Assembly: GCA_944386455.1 (NCBI GenBank)
Contig: CALXBC010000018.1
Coordinates: forward strand, 1-47,375
Direction: 5' to 3'
Length of the DNA: 47,375 bases
Source: an uncultured Clostridia bacterium
Lineage (GTDB): Bacteria > Bacillota > Clostridia > Oscillospirales > Ruminococcaceae
Shown here: one piece after another, positions 6,788-16,038 of the stretch
Numbering within the stretch: the stretch's first letter is position 1
How the letters are laid out: the number at the start of each line of letters is the position of its first letter
Translations under genes and position numbers: made by a program
Notes under the pieces: generated by a model
The model's database searches: none
Seen by the model: only the letters and a program-made list of their open reading frames with translations
Told to the model about the DNA's origin: nothing

Positions 6788-8575
6788 ATGTTTCAGCTGA
6801 AATGGATTTGGAGCAACATGAGGGGGTGTCGGTGGCAGTTTGTTCTTGCACAGGTTCTTTCTATGGTCTGTGCGGCCATGCTGCTGATCAACCCAATTAT
6901 TTCACAAAACATTATCGACCAGGTGATCGTTGGCGTTACCGACCCGGTAACCAAACAGACGACGCACCATGTGGAGTTTCTGGTCCCGCTGGTCGTACTG
7001 CTCATCGGCGCCAGCCTGCTGCGTGACATCTTTTATTATCTGATGCTGATGTTTGCAGAAAAATCATCCCAGCGGACGGTGTACCGTATCCGCAACAGGC
7101 TGTATCAAAATATGCAGCGGCAGGATATGAACTTTTATGCCAAAAACCGCACGGGTGATCTGATGACCCGTACAACGGGAGACCTCGATCTGGTGCGCCA
7201 TGTGATCGCATGGGTGGCGCGTGTTGCGGTGGAGGCGGTGACCATGTTTGTGGCCACGACAATCTATCTGATGACAGTGGATCTGGTGCTGACCCTGATT
7301 TTGCTGGCGATTACACCGCTGATTTATTTTGTCACCACCAGATATTCCAAAAAGGTGCGGCCGCTTTATCACGACTTGCGGGAACGGTTGTCTGAGCTCA
7401 ACACCTCGGCTCAGGAAAACATCGCGGGCAATCGTGTGGTGAAAGCCTTTGCACGGGAAGATTACGAGATTCAGAAATTTGATGAAAAGAACAGAGAGTA
7501 TAAAAAAGCGAATCTGAAAGCCGCACTCACCTGGCTGAATTATTACCCCGCGATTGAGGGGCTGGCACAGTCGCTTTCTGTTGTGACTCTGCTGGTCGGC
7601 GGATATTTTATCATTTTGGGACGGCTTTCCATGGGCGAGCTGATGGCGTTTTCCTCTCTGGCGTGGACATTGTCCAATCCGATGCGGCTGCTGGGCACGA
7701 TCCTGAACGATCTGCAGCGGTTCTTTGTCAGCGCGGATAAGGTCATTGAGCTTTATTATACCCAGCCGATGATCCAGAACCGCGACAATGCGCGTCAGGT
7801 GGAAGGAAGACTCAAAGGCGGCGTTGAATTTGAAAATGTATCGCTTGCCTTTGGCAACAATACCGTTTTATCGGACATCAATCTTTTGGTAAAACCGGGC
7901 GAAACCATCGCTATTATGGGAAATACCGGTTCCGGCAAGACCATGCTGCTCAGCCTGATTCCCCGCCTTTATGACATTACGAGGGGAGCCGTCAAAATCG
8001 ATGGTACCGATGTAAGGAACTGGGATCTGCATGGTCTCAGAAAAAGCATTGGCATAGCGACTCAGGACGTTTTTCTGTTTTCGGATACTGTGGACGGGAA
8101 TATTGCATATGGGGATTCTTCCATGAGCGAAGAGGATACCCGTAAATATGCAAAGCTTGCAGCCGTTGATTTTGTGGAAAAAATGGAGGATGGCTTTGAT
8201 ACCATCATCGGGGAACGCGGCGTAGGACTTTCGGGCGGCCAGAAGCAGCGCATCGCGCTCGCCCGCGCGCTTGCAGTCCGGCCGTCGATCCTGATACTGG
8301 ATGACACCACATCTGCTGTGGATATGGAAACGGAAAAATATATCCAGCACAGTCTGGAATCCCTGGATTTCCCCTGTACGAAATTTATAGTGGCACAACG
8401 GATTTCATCTACCAAGAAAGCAGATAAAATCGTGATCCTCAATAACGGCAGAATTGTTGAGATGGGCACGCATGACGAGCTTTTAGCGAAAAAGGGATAC
8501 TATTACGAAATCTATGCGATTCAGCAGGCTCTTCCCGAAGAAGAAAAGGAGGCGGTAAGCTGTGGCACGAAATAG
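6788..8575 (+). CDS. ABC exporter half-transporter, degenerate-site subunit
   Basis: About 595 residues: six membrane helices (ABC_membrane type 1) then a nucleotide-binding domain. Walker A is GNTGSGKT and the signature is LSGGQKQR. Walker B reads ILILDDTT, so the catalytic Glu is replaced by Asp (D506), and the switch His is Gln (Q537, in VAQRIS). These are the marks of the degenerate-site partner of heterodimeric exporters such as BmrC/BmrD, LmrC/LmrD and TM287/288. ATG 6788 has AGGTGA at 6777-6782, better placed than GTG 6779. It overlaps the next gene by 14 nt, so the two are co-translated. The substrate is unknown; multidrug or lipid-like compounds are usual. Confidence 0.93.
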   Translation: MFQLKWIWSNMRGCRWQFVLAQVLSMVCAAMLLINPIISQNIIDQVIVGVTDPVTKQTTHHVEFLVPLVVLLIGASLLRDIFYYLMLMFAEKSSQRTVYRIRNRLYQNMQRQDMNFYAKNRTGDLMTRTTGDLDLVRHVIAWVARVAVEAVTMFVATTIYLMTVDLVLTLILLAITPLIYFVTTRYSKKVRPLYHDLRERLSELNTSAQENIAGNRVVKAFAREDYEIQKFDEKNREYKKANLKAALTWLNYYPAIEGLAQSLSVVTLLVGGYFIILGRLSMGELMAFSSLAWTLSNPMRLLGTILNDLQRFFVSADKVIELYYTQPMIQNRDNARQVEGRLKGGVEFENVSLAFGNNTVLSDINLLVKPGETIAIMGNTGSGKTMLLSLIPRLYDITRGAVKIDGTDVRNWDLHGLRKSIGIATQDVFLFSDTVDGNIAYGDSSMSEEDTRKYAKLAAVDFVEKMEDGFDTIIGERGVGLSGGQKQRIALARALAVRPSILILDDTTSAVDMETEKYIQHSLESLDFPCTKFIVAQRISSTKKADKIVILNNGRIVEMGTHDELLAKKGYYYEIYAIQQALPEEEKEAVSCGTK

Positions 8576-10331
8576 ATTTGACGTAGACGAGGTGCTGGAA
8601 AGCCCCTTTAGTATGACGCATTTGAAGCGTGCGATGAAGTATGTGAAAAAACACGCATGGAAAATGATAACGGCCATGGTGTGCAGCGCGCTTGCGGTGG
8701 TGGCGACACTGTTTACCCCGATGATCCTGAGCTATGCGGTCGATGTTACGATCCCGGCAGGCGATGTCACGATGCTGCTTCTGCTCAGCTTGCTGATGCT
8801 GCTGACCATTGTGGCCAGCATTATCCTGACCACTGTCCGATCCAGGATCATGACGAAGGTCGGTCAGGAAATAGTTTATGACATACGCAAGGATCTGTTT
8901 GACCATTTGCAGCTGCTGCCGTTCCAGTATTATGACGACCGGCCGCATGGAAAGATCCTGACCCGGGTCGTCCATTATGTCAACTCGGTTTCAGACACGC
9001 TTTCCAATGGTATCATCAACTTTGTGCTGGAAATATTTAATCTGATTTTTATTGGCATCTTTATGTTTCTTGTGGACGTGCGGCTGTCCTTTATTGTCCT
9101 TGCGGGACTTCCGCTGTTTGTAATCATTGCGATGATTCTCAAGCCCAAACAGCGCCGCGGCTGGCAGCTGATTTCCAATAAGGGCTCCAACATGAATGCC
9201 TATTTTCAGGAGAGCATCGATGGTGCAAAAATCACGCAGGTTTTCGCTCGGGAGGAAGAAAACCGTGAAATTTACGACCGCCTGAACAAAAGCCATGTCA
9301 GTGTCTGGCTGAAAACCCAGTATACCGCCAATCTGATCCCAATTTCAGTGGATGTTCTTTCCGTCTTGGTGTTGTCCTTTATGTATCTTGCCGGGGTACT
9401 GTGGTTTGTTCCGGCAATTACATTCGGCAAAATCCTGTCGATGAGCAACTATGCCTCCCGGTTCTGGCAGCCGATTTTGAACATCTCCAATCTTTATAAC
9501 AGCTTTGTCAATACGATTGCATATCTGGAACGTATTTTTGAAACCATGGATGAGCCGGTCACGGTGTGTGACGCTCCGGGCGCAACGCTGCTTCCGGAGG
9601 TCAAGGGCGCCGTCTCATTCGATCATGTGACCTTTTCCTATGATTCCAGCAAGGTGATCTTAAACGATCTCAGCTTTACAGTCCGTCCTGGCGAAAGCAT
9701 CGCTTTGGTTGGTCCGACCGGCGCCGGAAAGAGTACCATTGTAAATCTGATTTCGCGGTTTTACAATTTGGACAGCGGTGCGGTGCTGATCGACGGCAAC
9801 GATATTGCAAAGGTGACGCTCCATTCCCTGCGTTCTCAAATGGGGATCATGCTTCAGGACAGCTTTATTTTCAGCGGCACGATTCGGGATAACATTCGCT
9901 ATGGCCGGCTGGACGCCACGGATGAAGAGATCGTAAAGGCCTGTGAGACCGTTTGCGCCAATGAGTTTATCGAAGAAATGCCAAAAGGATATGATACCCA
10001 TGTCACGGAGCGGGGCGGCGGTCTGTCTCAGGGACAGAAGCAGCTGATTGCCTTCGCACGGACGCTGCTTTCCGACCCGAAGATTTTGATTTTGGACGAG
10101 GCAACATCATCGATTGATACCAAGACAGAGCGTCAGCTTCAAATCGGACTGAACAAGCTGCTGGAGGGAAGAACTTCCTTTATCATCGCTCACCGTCTGT
10201 CCACCATCAAAAACTGCGACCGGATCATGTATGTGTCAAACCAGGGGATCACCGAATGCGGCAGTCATGAAGAACTGATGGCTGCAAAGGGAGACTATTA
10301 TCGTTTATATACAGCTCAGCTGGCCGGATAG
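8562..10331 (+). CDS. ABC exporter half-transporter, catalytic subunit
   Basis: 589 residues with six membrane helices and a nucleotide-binding domain with consensus catalytic residues: Walker A GPTGAGKS, Walker B ILILDEATS with E513, and switch His H544 in IAHRLST. Its signature is LSQGQKQ rather than LSGGQ. In heterodimeric exporters the consensus ATP site combines this Walker A/B with the LSGGQ of the partner, which matches the intact signature of the upstream protein. GTG 8562 is preceded by AAGGAGG. It is the last gene of the operon, with a strong terminator at 10401-10436. Confidence 0.94.
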   Translation: MARNRFDVDEVLESPFSMTHLKRAMKYVKKHAWKMITAMVCSALAVVATLFTPMILSYAVDVTIPAGDVTMLLLLSLLMLLTIVASIILTTVRSRIMTKVGQEIVYDIRKDLFDHLQLLPFQYYDDRPHGKILTRVVHYVNSVSDTLSNGIINFVLEIFNLIFIGIFMFLVDVRLSFIVLAGLPLFVIIAMILKPKQRRGWQLISNKGSNMNAYFQESIDGAKITQVFAREEENREIYDRLNKSHVSVWLKTQYTANLIPISVDVLSVLVLSFMYLAGVLWFVPAITFGKILSMSNYASRFWQPILNISNLYNSFVNTIAYLERIFETMDEPVTVCDAPGATLLPEVKGAVSFDHVTFSYDSSKVILNDLSFTVRPGESIALVGPTGAGKSTIVNLISRFYNLDSGAVLIDGNDIAKVTLHSLRSQMGIMLQDSFIFSGTIRDNIRYGRLDATDEEIVKACETVCANEFIEEMPKGYDTHVTERGGGLSQGQKQLIAFARTLLSDPKILILDEATSSIDTKTERQLQIGLNKLLEGRTSFIIAHRLSTIKNCDRIMYVSNQGITECGSHEELMAAKGDYYRLYTAQLAG

Positions 10332-10400
10332 CCATAGGCCGGCTCAAACTGTTTGGCTTTTGTTTTCAGCCGAACAGGATAGCTGCAATTGACACGCTTT

Positions 10401-10436
10401 CAGCAGGAAACGTTTCAACGTTTCCTGCTGTTTTTT
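10401..10436 (+). terminator. Rho-independent terminator of the ABC exporter operon
   Basis: CAGCAGGAAACG (10401-10412) pairs with CGTTTCCTGCTG (10419-10430) across a 6-nt loop, followed by six T. Confidence 0.92.
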
Positions 10437-10577
10437 CAGGAAAAACACACAAAATTCCGATTTAAAATTTCACAGGCCCGCGGAAGTACAGCGGAGAAAA
10501 AAGATTGCATTTAGAGACGGAAAGGTATAAAATAAATAAGAAGAAAATTGTCTGCTGCGAAGGGAAGAAAACAACGC

Positions 10578-11864
10578 ATGGAACAAATAATCAAAAAACT
10601 GAGGACGGCTGGATTTCTGGTGGCCGGTATTTCGGTTTATCAGCAGATTAAGTCGGATCCGGTACTGCAATGCTGGATCGATCTGATTGAAAATCTTTCT
10701 GATGAAGACGCAGATGCGCCGCTTCATTATGTGACCGCGGAATATGCTGCATTTTGCGCCCATCTTTATGAGTCTAAATTCCGGGGAAACCTTTCAGATT
10801 ATTTGTACAACAGGGTGCTGCTTGACGAAAATGTTTTCACGACAGAGTCTGCGAAGGGCAATTATGAAAAGCTTCCCGCACAGATTCGCGATGCTGCGAC
10901 CAATGATTTGAACGCGCTGTATGCAGTGACCCGCATTTCAGCGGATGATTTTCGGGATGCAATGCTGTACCGCTATCCGGAGGATGCAGAGTTGATTTCT
11001 CTCCTGCCCTGTTATACCACAGAGCCGTATCTGTATAGCAATGTTGGCTGCTGGGGAGACAATGCTGCCAAAATTGCAGAATATCACCGTCATAACGGAA
11101 CAGGCGTATTTTCGGAGGAGATTGCATTTATTTTTGACAACGGACGGCTGGTCCCGGTCAAAAACATGGACTCTGTGCGGCTGAGCGATTTAAAGCATTA
11201 TGAGGTGCAGCGAAACAAAATCGTTGAAAATACGCTGAGTTTTCTGCATGGCAAGCCCTGCAACAATGTTTTGCTATATGGAGACCGCGGCACAGGAAAA
11301 TCATCTACCGTCAAAGCACTGCTTAACGAATACTATGGGCTCGGTCTGCGGATGGTCCAGATCGAGAAAAAGGATCTGAACAGCCTGTCAAAACTGATCG
11401 GCCTTTTGGCTGACAACCCGCTGCGGTTTATTATTTTTATCGATGACCTGGCATTTAGTGAGAATGATGACGGCTTTAATGCACTGAAAGCCTGTCTGGA
11501 GGGCTCCTTATCCAAAAAAGCGGACAATACTGTCATTTATGCGACATCCAACCGGCGCCACCTGGTGAAAGAAACGTTTTCCTCCCGTGAGGGAGATGAG
11601 GTGCACCGCGCAGACACCATTGACGACAGCCTTTCCTTATCCGACCGGTTTGGGCTGACCGTGACCTTTATGGTGCCTGACAAGGCGAAGTATCTTGACA
11701 TTGTGTTGAAAATTGCACAGGACCGCGGACTGAAGGTGGATGAGGAAATCCTGACAAAAGGCGCAGAACGCTTTGCACTCCAAAAAGCAGGCCGTTCTCC
11801 GCGGATCGCCCGTCAGTATGTTGATATGGTACAGGGCAGACTGGAAATGGGACTCGAACTATGA
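10578..11864 (+). CDS. AAA ATPase of the DUF815 family
   Basis: 428 residues from ATG 10578; an in-frame TTG at 10548 would add ten residues but is less likely. The N-terminal ~200 residues are specific to the family. The ATPase core has Walker A GDRGTGKSS (K241), Walker B FIIFIDDL (D289, D290) and an ATSNRRH sensor-1 stretch with arginines. The C-terminus (KAGRSPRIARQYVD) resembles sensor 2. DUF815 proteins are widespread, uncharacterised cytoplasmic AAA proteins, and I cannot give a substrate. No partner gene adjoins it: a terminator lies upstream and the next gene has its own leader. Confidence 0.85.
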   Translation: MEQIIKKLRTAGFLVAGISVYQQIKSDPVLQCWIDLIENLSDEDADAPLHYVTAEYAAFCAHLYESKFRGNLSDYLYNRVLLDENVFTTESAKGNYEKLPAQIRDAATNDLNALYAVTRISADDFRDAMLYRYPEDAELISLLPCYTTEPYLYSNVGCWGDNAAKIAEYHRHNGTGVFSEEIAFIFDNGRLVPVKNMDSVRLSDLKHYEVQRNKIVENTLSFLHGKPCNNVLLYGDRGTGKSSTVKALLNEYYGLGLRMVQIEKKDLNSLSKLIGLLADNPLRFIIFIDDLAFSENDDGFNALKACLEGSLSKKADNTVIYATSNRRHLVKETFSSREGDEVHRADTIDDSLSLSDRFGLTVTFMVPDKAKYLDIVLKIAQDRGLKVDEEILTKGAERFALQKAGRSPRIARQYVDMVQGRLEMGLEL

Positions 11865-11890
11865 TCACTTGTTGAAGTTCCGATTATGAA

Positions 11891-11934
11891 GAAAGGAACC
11901 ATGCAAAAATATATTTTGCATTTTGTATAGTACC
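11891..11934 (+). promoter_or_regulatory. Leader ORF and hairpin ahead of the BtuF-like lipoprotein
   Basis: A good RBS (GAAAGGA, 11891-11897) precedes ATG 11901, but this opens only a nine-codon frame ending TAG at 11928-11930. ATGCAAAA (11901-11908) and TTTTGCAT (11914-11921) are perfect inverted copies. The lipoprotein ATG (11935) lies four bases after the leader stop and has no RBS of its own, so translation of the leader probably controls it. Confidence 0.55.
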
Positions 11935-12924
11935 ATGAAAAAAATACAATTCATTTTTCTGCCGCTGCTATTGGTATCGCTTGTTTTTTCCGGATGCGGC
12001 GGTCCCGGAAAACAGGAGGATGAGCCGACCCCTTATCCGGTCAGAGTGGCCAGCGTAACCATTGAAAAGGCACCGCAGAAAGTGGTCTGTCTGTCGCCGT
12101 CTCTGACGGAGCTGACATGCGAGCTCGGATTTGAAAGCAGACTGGTTGGCAGAACCGATGACGCGCTGTATCCAGACGAGGTCGCCTCGCTGCCGTCAGT
12201 CGGAAAGACAGGGCATATCGATACCGCCGCTTTGGCTGCGCTTGCTCCTGATACGGTGGTTTCCCATGAATCTCTGTCCAAAAAGGAAATGGAGGCGCTG
12301 GATGCGGCCGGAATTCAGGTTGTGGTACTGCCGATGGTCCATTCACTGGAAGAATGGGAGAACTTGTACAGCCAGCTGGCGCTGCTCTACGCCGGCCAGA
12401 TTGAGGCGGACAGCATCGCAGCCTCACATTATCAGAAGATTACAGACGGACTGGCAGAAATTCAGAAAAAGCTTCCGTCAGATGAACTACAAAACGGATT
12501 TTTATATGTGATTAATCCAACGAGTAATATTATTGCAACCGGCGATACCTTTGAAAGCAGCGTGCTGTCGGCCGTGTTTGGACAGAATGCAGCCGCTTCG
12601 GGGAGTGACTATCAAATTGAGGCGGAATCGCTTGCAAAGCTGAATCCTTCGGTTGTTTTCACTGCTGATCCTTATGGTCAGCCGCATTTGGAACAGAGCA
12701 GTACTTATCAAAATTTAGAAGCAGTAAAAAATGAAAAAACAGCCTCTGTGGACAGCACTCTGTTTGCCGTTCAAAGCGTGCGGGTGCTCGAGGCCGTCAA
12801 AGAGCTTGCTGCATCGCTTTATCCTGATTTTTTTGAGGATGAGATAAGCTCTTCGGCCATATCATCCGCAGGAGCTGCTTCGGAAAGTGCCTCCTCCGCC
12901 GGAGTGGCGTCGGGCACAGATTAA
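11935..12924 (+). CDS. BtuF-like helical-backbone metal/corrinoid receptor lipoprotein
   Basis: 329 residues from ATG 11935. The N-terminus is a lipoprotein signal (KKIQFIFLPLLLVSL, then FSGC), so it is tethered outside the membrane. The body is a periplasmic-binding domain of the BtuF/FepB class (PF01497-like): KVVCLSPSLTELTCELG, a GRTDD turn, SVGKTGHIDTAALAALAPD and VVVLPMVHSLEEW. Proteins of this fold capture cobalamin or ferric siderophores for an ABC importer. No permease or ATPase is nearby, so it is an orphan receptor that may serve a transporter elsewhere. The C-terminus is a Ser/Ala-rich tail after residue ~305. No cobalamin riboswitch was seen upstream. Confidence 0.85.
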   Translation: MKKIQFIFLPLLLVSLVFSGCGGPGKQEDEPTPYPVRVASVTIEKAPQKVVCLSPSLTELTCELGFESRLVGRTDDALYPDEVASLPSVGKTGHIDTAALAALAPDTVVSHESLSKKEMEALDAAGIQVVVLPMVHSLEEWENLYSQLALLYAGQIEADSIAASHYQKITDGLAEIQKKLPSDELQNGFLYVINPTSNIIATGDTFESSVLSAVFGQNAAASGSDYQIEAESLAKLNPSVVFTADPYGQPHLEQSSTYQNLEAVKNEKTASVDSTLFAVQSVRVLEAVKELAASLYPDFFEDEISSSAISSAGAASESASSAGVASGTD

Positions 12925-12941
12925 TTAGACAGGGGGATAAT

Positions 12942-15881
12942 ATGAAGGATTTAAAACAAATGTGGAATGACCCGCCGAAGGAGTACCGTCCGGTACCGTT
13001 CTGGTCATGGAATGAAAAGCTGGACACAAAAGAGACGGCGTGGCAGATCGAACAGATGGACAAGGCAGGCCTCGGCGGTTATTTTATGCATGCGCGGGGC
13101 GGGCTGCAGACCGCATATATGGAAGACGAATGGATGGATAATGTCCGCTGCGGGCTCGCAGAGGGACAAAGGCGCGGGATGTCGGCATGGGGCTATGACG
13201 AAAACGGCTGGCCCAGCGGCTTCGGCGGCGGACTGGTAAACGGTCTGGGATTAAAATATCAGCAGAAATATCTGCGGTACGAGCGGACAAAGGATGCCAG
13301 ACAGACCGATTCGACCATTTGCAATCTGCCGTATGAGGGCGAAAACCTCCATTTTTATTATGAGGTCAACCCGTTTTATGTAGACACGCTTGACGCCGAA
13401 GTGATTGCGAAGTTTATTGAAGTGACACACGAGCAGTATCTGAAAACGCTTGGCCCGGATTTTCAGAGGATGGCAGGCTTTTTCACGGATGAGCCGCAGA
13501 TTTCCCGCAATGGGATCCCGTGGTCACTGGTCCTGCCGCAGGAGTATCAGAAGCGTTACGGCGAGGAGCTGCTGCCGTCGCTGTCTGCGCTGTTTTTTGA
13601 AACAGAAGACTTTGAACAGGTCAGGTTCCGTTTCTGGCAGCTGGTACGCGATCTGTTTACCGATGCATTTATGAAGCAGATCTATGACTGGTGCAATGCC
13701 AACGGCTCCCGTCTGACCGGTCACATGGTGCTGGAGGAGACTATGGAGTCCCAGATAGCCAGCAACGGCGCGTGTATGCCGAGCTATGAGTTCCTGCATA
13801 TCCCGGGGATAGACTGGCTGGGCAGGAGCACCGGACCCAGCACCGCCCCCGTGCAGGTGGCATCGGTCGCCGCCCAGCTTGGAAAAAAGCAGGTGCTCAG
13901 CGAGAGCTTTGCGCTCTGCGGCTGGGATGTCAGCTTTGAAGAGCTTCGGTGGGTGCTGGAGTGGCAGCTGGTGCGCGGCGTAAACTTGCTGTGCCCGCAT
14001 CTGGAGGGCTATTCTCTGAGAGGAATCCGAAAGCGTGACTATCCTGCCACCCTGTTTTATCAGCAGCCCTGGTGGGGAGAATATAAAACGCTCAACGATT
14101 ATTTCAGCCGCATCGGGATGTTGCTGTCTGAAGGAGAGATCCATTTTCGGACGCTGGTTCTCCATCCGATGGCATCGGCATGGCTCTGCTTCAATAACGG
14201 GGACAACGGCAGACTGCGTGAGCTGGACGAAAAGCTCGCTTCCCTGCTGACCGCGCTGGATGAGGCGCAGATCCCATACCATCTCGGAGACGAGCGGATC
14301 CTTGCCCGCCACGGAAGCATATCGGGCAAGCATTTTCAGGTAGGACAGCAGACTTATGACGTCGTGCTTGTCCCGGATGCGCTGGTCCTTTCTGAAGAGA
14401 CGGTTTCCTTGCTGGAAAAATATTCCGAAAACGGCGGTCTGGTCATTTTTGCGGGAACGGTGCCGTGTTATGTGGACGGTAAACCGTCCGGCAGAATCGC
14501 CGGGCTTGCCGCGCGGAGCGTGGTGTGCACAAGCCATGCTGCCGCTGTCGCCGCTGTTCCGCGTCAGGCGGACGCACTGCGGCTTTCGGGCGGGGAGCAT
14601 TCCGGCGTGGTATCCACCATCCGCCGCTTTGCAGATGATACCACACTCTATTATATCGTCAACACTGCAAAGGAGCCGCGCAGCTTTACGGCTCAATTTA
14701 ACGGCCGGTCCGTCCGGCTGCTGGATGCGCTGTCAGGTGAGATCCTGCCGGTGGCTTATCAGATGCATGAGGATGCTGTCGTATCGGTGGACATCAGTTT
14801 GCCCGGAATGGGCTCGGTGCTGTTGCTGTCCTCACCGGACAAACAGACAGGGCCGGCGCCGCTTTCCAAAAACAGCCGCCCGCTCAACGGACTGCTCAAA
14901 CAGGAGTGGACGCTTGCGGAAAGCGACCCCAACGCTCTGACGCTGGATTTCTGCGACTGCTGGTTTGACGGGAAGCTGGTGGAGGAAAACTGTCCGGTCA
15001 ACAATATTCAGGAGATGGCATGTGACCTGCTGCGGCCGGTAGATATCGACCTGGTGTTCCATGTCGCAGTTGGAAGCCTTCCGCGCCGACCGCTCTATCT
15101 TGTGCTGGAAACGCCGGAAAAGTTTTCGCTTTCTGTCAACGGAAGGCCGATAGAGATGACAGACTGCGGCTACTACCGGGACAAAAGCTTCCGGAAGATT
15201 CCCCTGGGCGACAGTCTGCGTGTGGGAGAAAACGAGTTGCGGCTGTCGATACATTTCACGCAAAGGCCGGAGACATATAAAAACATTCAGAATTCTCTGA
15301 TGTTTGAGTCTGAAAAAAACAAGCTGACCTATGACACCGAGATCGAAGCCGTTTATCTTATCGGAGAGTTCGGGATCGCGACGCCCGGCCGCTTTACAGA
15401 GCTGGACCGCCGCGGAACCCGTTACAGCGGTCAATTTGCGCTCACCGACAGGCCGGAGACGCTTCGCTGCGGCAACGTGATACAACAGGGTTTTCCGTTC
15501 TTTAACGGCAGGATGCTGCTTAAGCAGACTGTTACGCTGACAGAGGAGGAATGCAAAGACCGGAAGCTGGTATTTTCAGACCGCTGCTCGACGGTCACCA
15601 GAGTCTATGTCAACGGTGTACAGGCAGGTACGGTGCTCTGGCAGCCCTATGAGGTGGAGCTGGGCGATCTGCTGCGCCCGGGAGAAAATGAAATCGCGGT
15701 GGAGATCATCGGAAATCTGCGGAATCTGCTGGGGCCCCATCATCTGGAGGAAGGGGAATGCTATGCGGTCTGTCCCTCAAGCTTCTTCCAGGAATCCAAG
15801 GTGTGGTGCGGCGGAACAAATCCGGCTTGGAACGACGATTATTGTTTTGTGCGATACGGATTGTTTTTACAGGATAAATAA
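12942..15881 (+). CDS. Large GH106-like glycoside hydrolase
   Basis: 979 residues without a signal peptide, so probably cytoplasmic. The N-terminus (VPFWSWNEKLD, QIEQMDKAGLGGYFMHARGG, YDENGWPSGFGGG) is the pattern of the large glycoside-hydrolase group related to GH106 alpha-L-rhamnosidases. The middle contains FFTDEPQ and a TIM-barrel-like segment. The C-terminal third has galactose-binding/jelly-roll features (RPGENEIAVEIIGNLRNLLGPHH). The substrate is likely an oligosaccharide from plant or microbial polymers taken up by the cell, but no sugar transporter adjoins. ATG 12942 has AGGGGG upstream. I am sure of the general class and unsure of the exact family and specificity. Confidence 0.65.
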   Translation: MKDLKQMWNDPPKEYRPVPFWSWNEKLDTKETAWQIEQMDKAGLGGYFMHARGGLQTAYMEDEWMDNVRCGLAEGQRRGMSAWGYDENGWPSGFGGGLVNGLGLKYQQKYLRYERTKDARQTDSTICNLPYEGENLHFYYEVNPFYVDTLDAEVIAKFIEVTHEQYLKTLGPDFQRMAGFFTDEPQISRNGIPWSLVLPQEYQKRYGEELLPSLSALFFETEDFEQVRFRFWQLVRDLFTDAFMKQIYDWCNANGSRLTGHMVLEETMESQIASNGACMPSYEFLHIPGIDWLGRSTGPSTAPVQVASVAAQLGKKQVLSESFALCGWDVSFEELRWVLEWQLVRGVNLLCPHLEGYSLRGIRKRDYPATLFYQQPWWGEYKTLNDYFSRIGMLLSEGEIHFRTLVLHPMASAWLCFNNGDNGRLRELDEKLASLLTALDEAQIPYHLGDERILARHGSISGKHFQVGQQTYDVVLVPDALVLSEETVSLLEKYSENGGLVIFAGTVPCYVDGKPSGRIAGLAARSVVCTSHAAAVAAVPRQADALRLSGGEHSGVVSTIRRFADDTTLYYIVNTAKEPRSFTAQFNGRSVRLLDALSGEILPVAYQMHEDAVVSVDISLPGMGSVLLLSSPDKQTGPAPLSKNSRPLNGLLKQEWTLAESDPNALTLDFCDCWFDGKLVEENCPVNNIQEMACDLLRPVDIDLVFHVAVGSLPRRPLYLVLETPEKFSLSVNGRPIEMTDCGYYRDKSFRKIPLGDSLRVGENELRLSIHFTQRPETYKNIQNSLMFESEKNKLTYDTEIEAVYLIGEFGIATPGRFTELDRRGTRYSGQFALTDRPETLRCGNVIQQGFPFFNGRMLLKQTVTLTEEECKDRKLVFSDRCSTVTRVYVNGVQAGTVLWQPYEVELGDLLRPGENEIAVEIIGNLRNLLGPHHLEEGECYAVCPSSFFQESKVWCGGTNPAWNDDYCFVRYGLFLQDK

Positions 15882-15897
15882 ATACATATATTGGCTG

Positions 15898-15930
15898 AAA
15901 GAGACTTCCCTTATCGGAAGTCTCTTTTTT
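15898..15930 (+). terminator. Rho-independent terminator after the glycoside hydrolase
   Basis: AAAGAGACTTCC (15898-15909) pairs with GGAAGTCTCTTT (15916-15927) across a 6-nt loop, and the T run extends to 15930. Confidence 0.9.
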
Positions 15931-15938
15931 GCCGCTGT

Positions 15939-15962
15939 TAACAAAATGCAACCATTTTGTTA
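15939..15962. promoter_or_regulatory. 10-bp palindrome upstream of the LTA-synthase-like gene
   Basis: TAACAAAATG (15939-15948) and CATTTTGTTA (15953-15962) are inverted copies around CAAC, 77 bases before the next start codon. It could be an operator. No convincing promoter pair was fixed next to it. Confidence 0.35.
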
Positions 15963-16038
15963 TATTCCTGTCGTTGTTCTGCAGGCAGTAATGTGTTACA
16001 CTGAATGCAGCAGACCTTTAAAACAAGGGGGAGTTTTC

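Noticed and set aside
11865-11934. Cobalamin riboswitch ahead of the BtuF-like gene
   Set aside because: Too short for a riboswitch and no B12-box-like sequence seen.
15607-16038. N-terminal extension of the LTA-synthase-like gene
   Set aside because: The open frame continues upstream, but it overlaps the glycoside hydrolase and its terminator. ATG 16039 with a strong RBS is the start.
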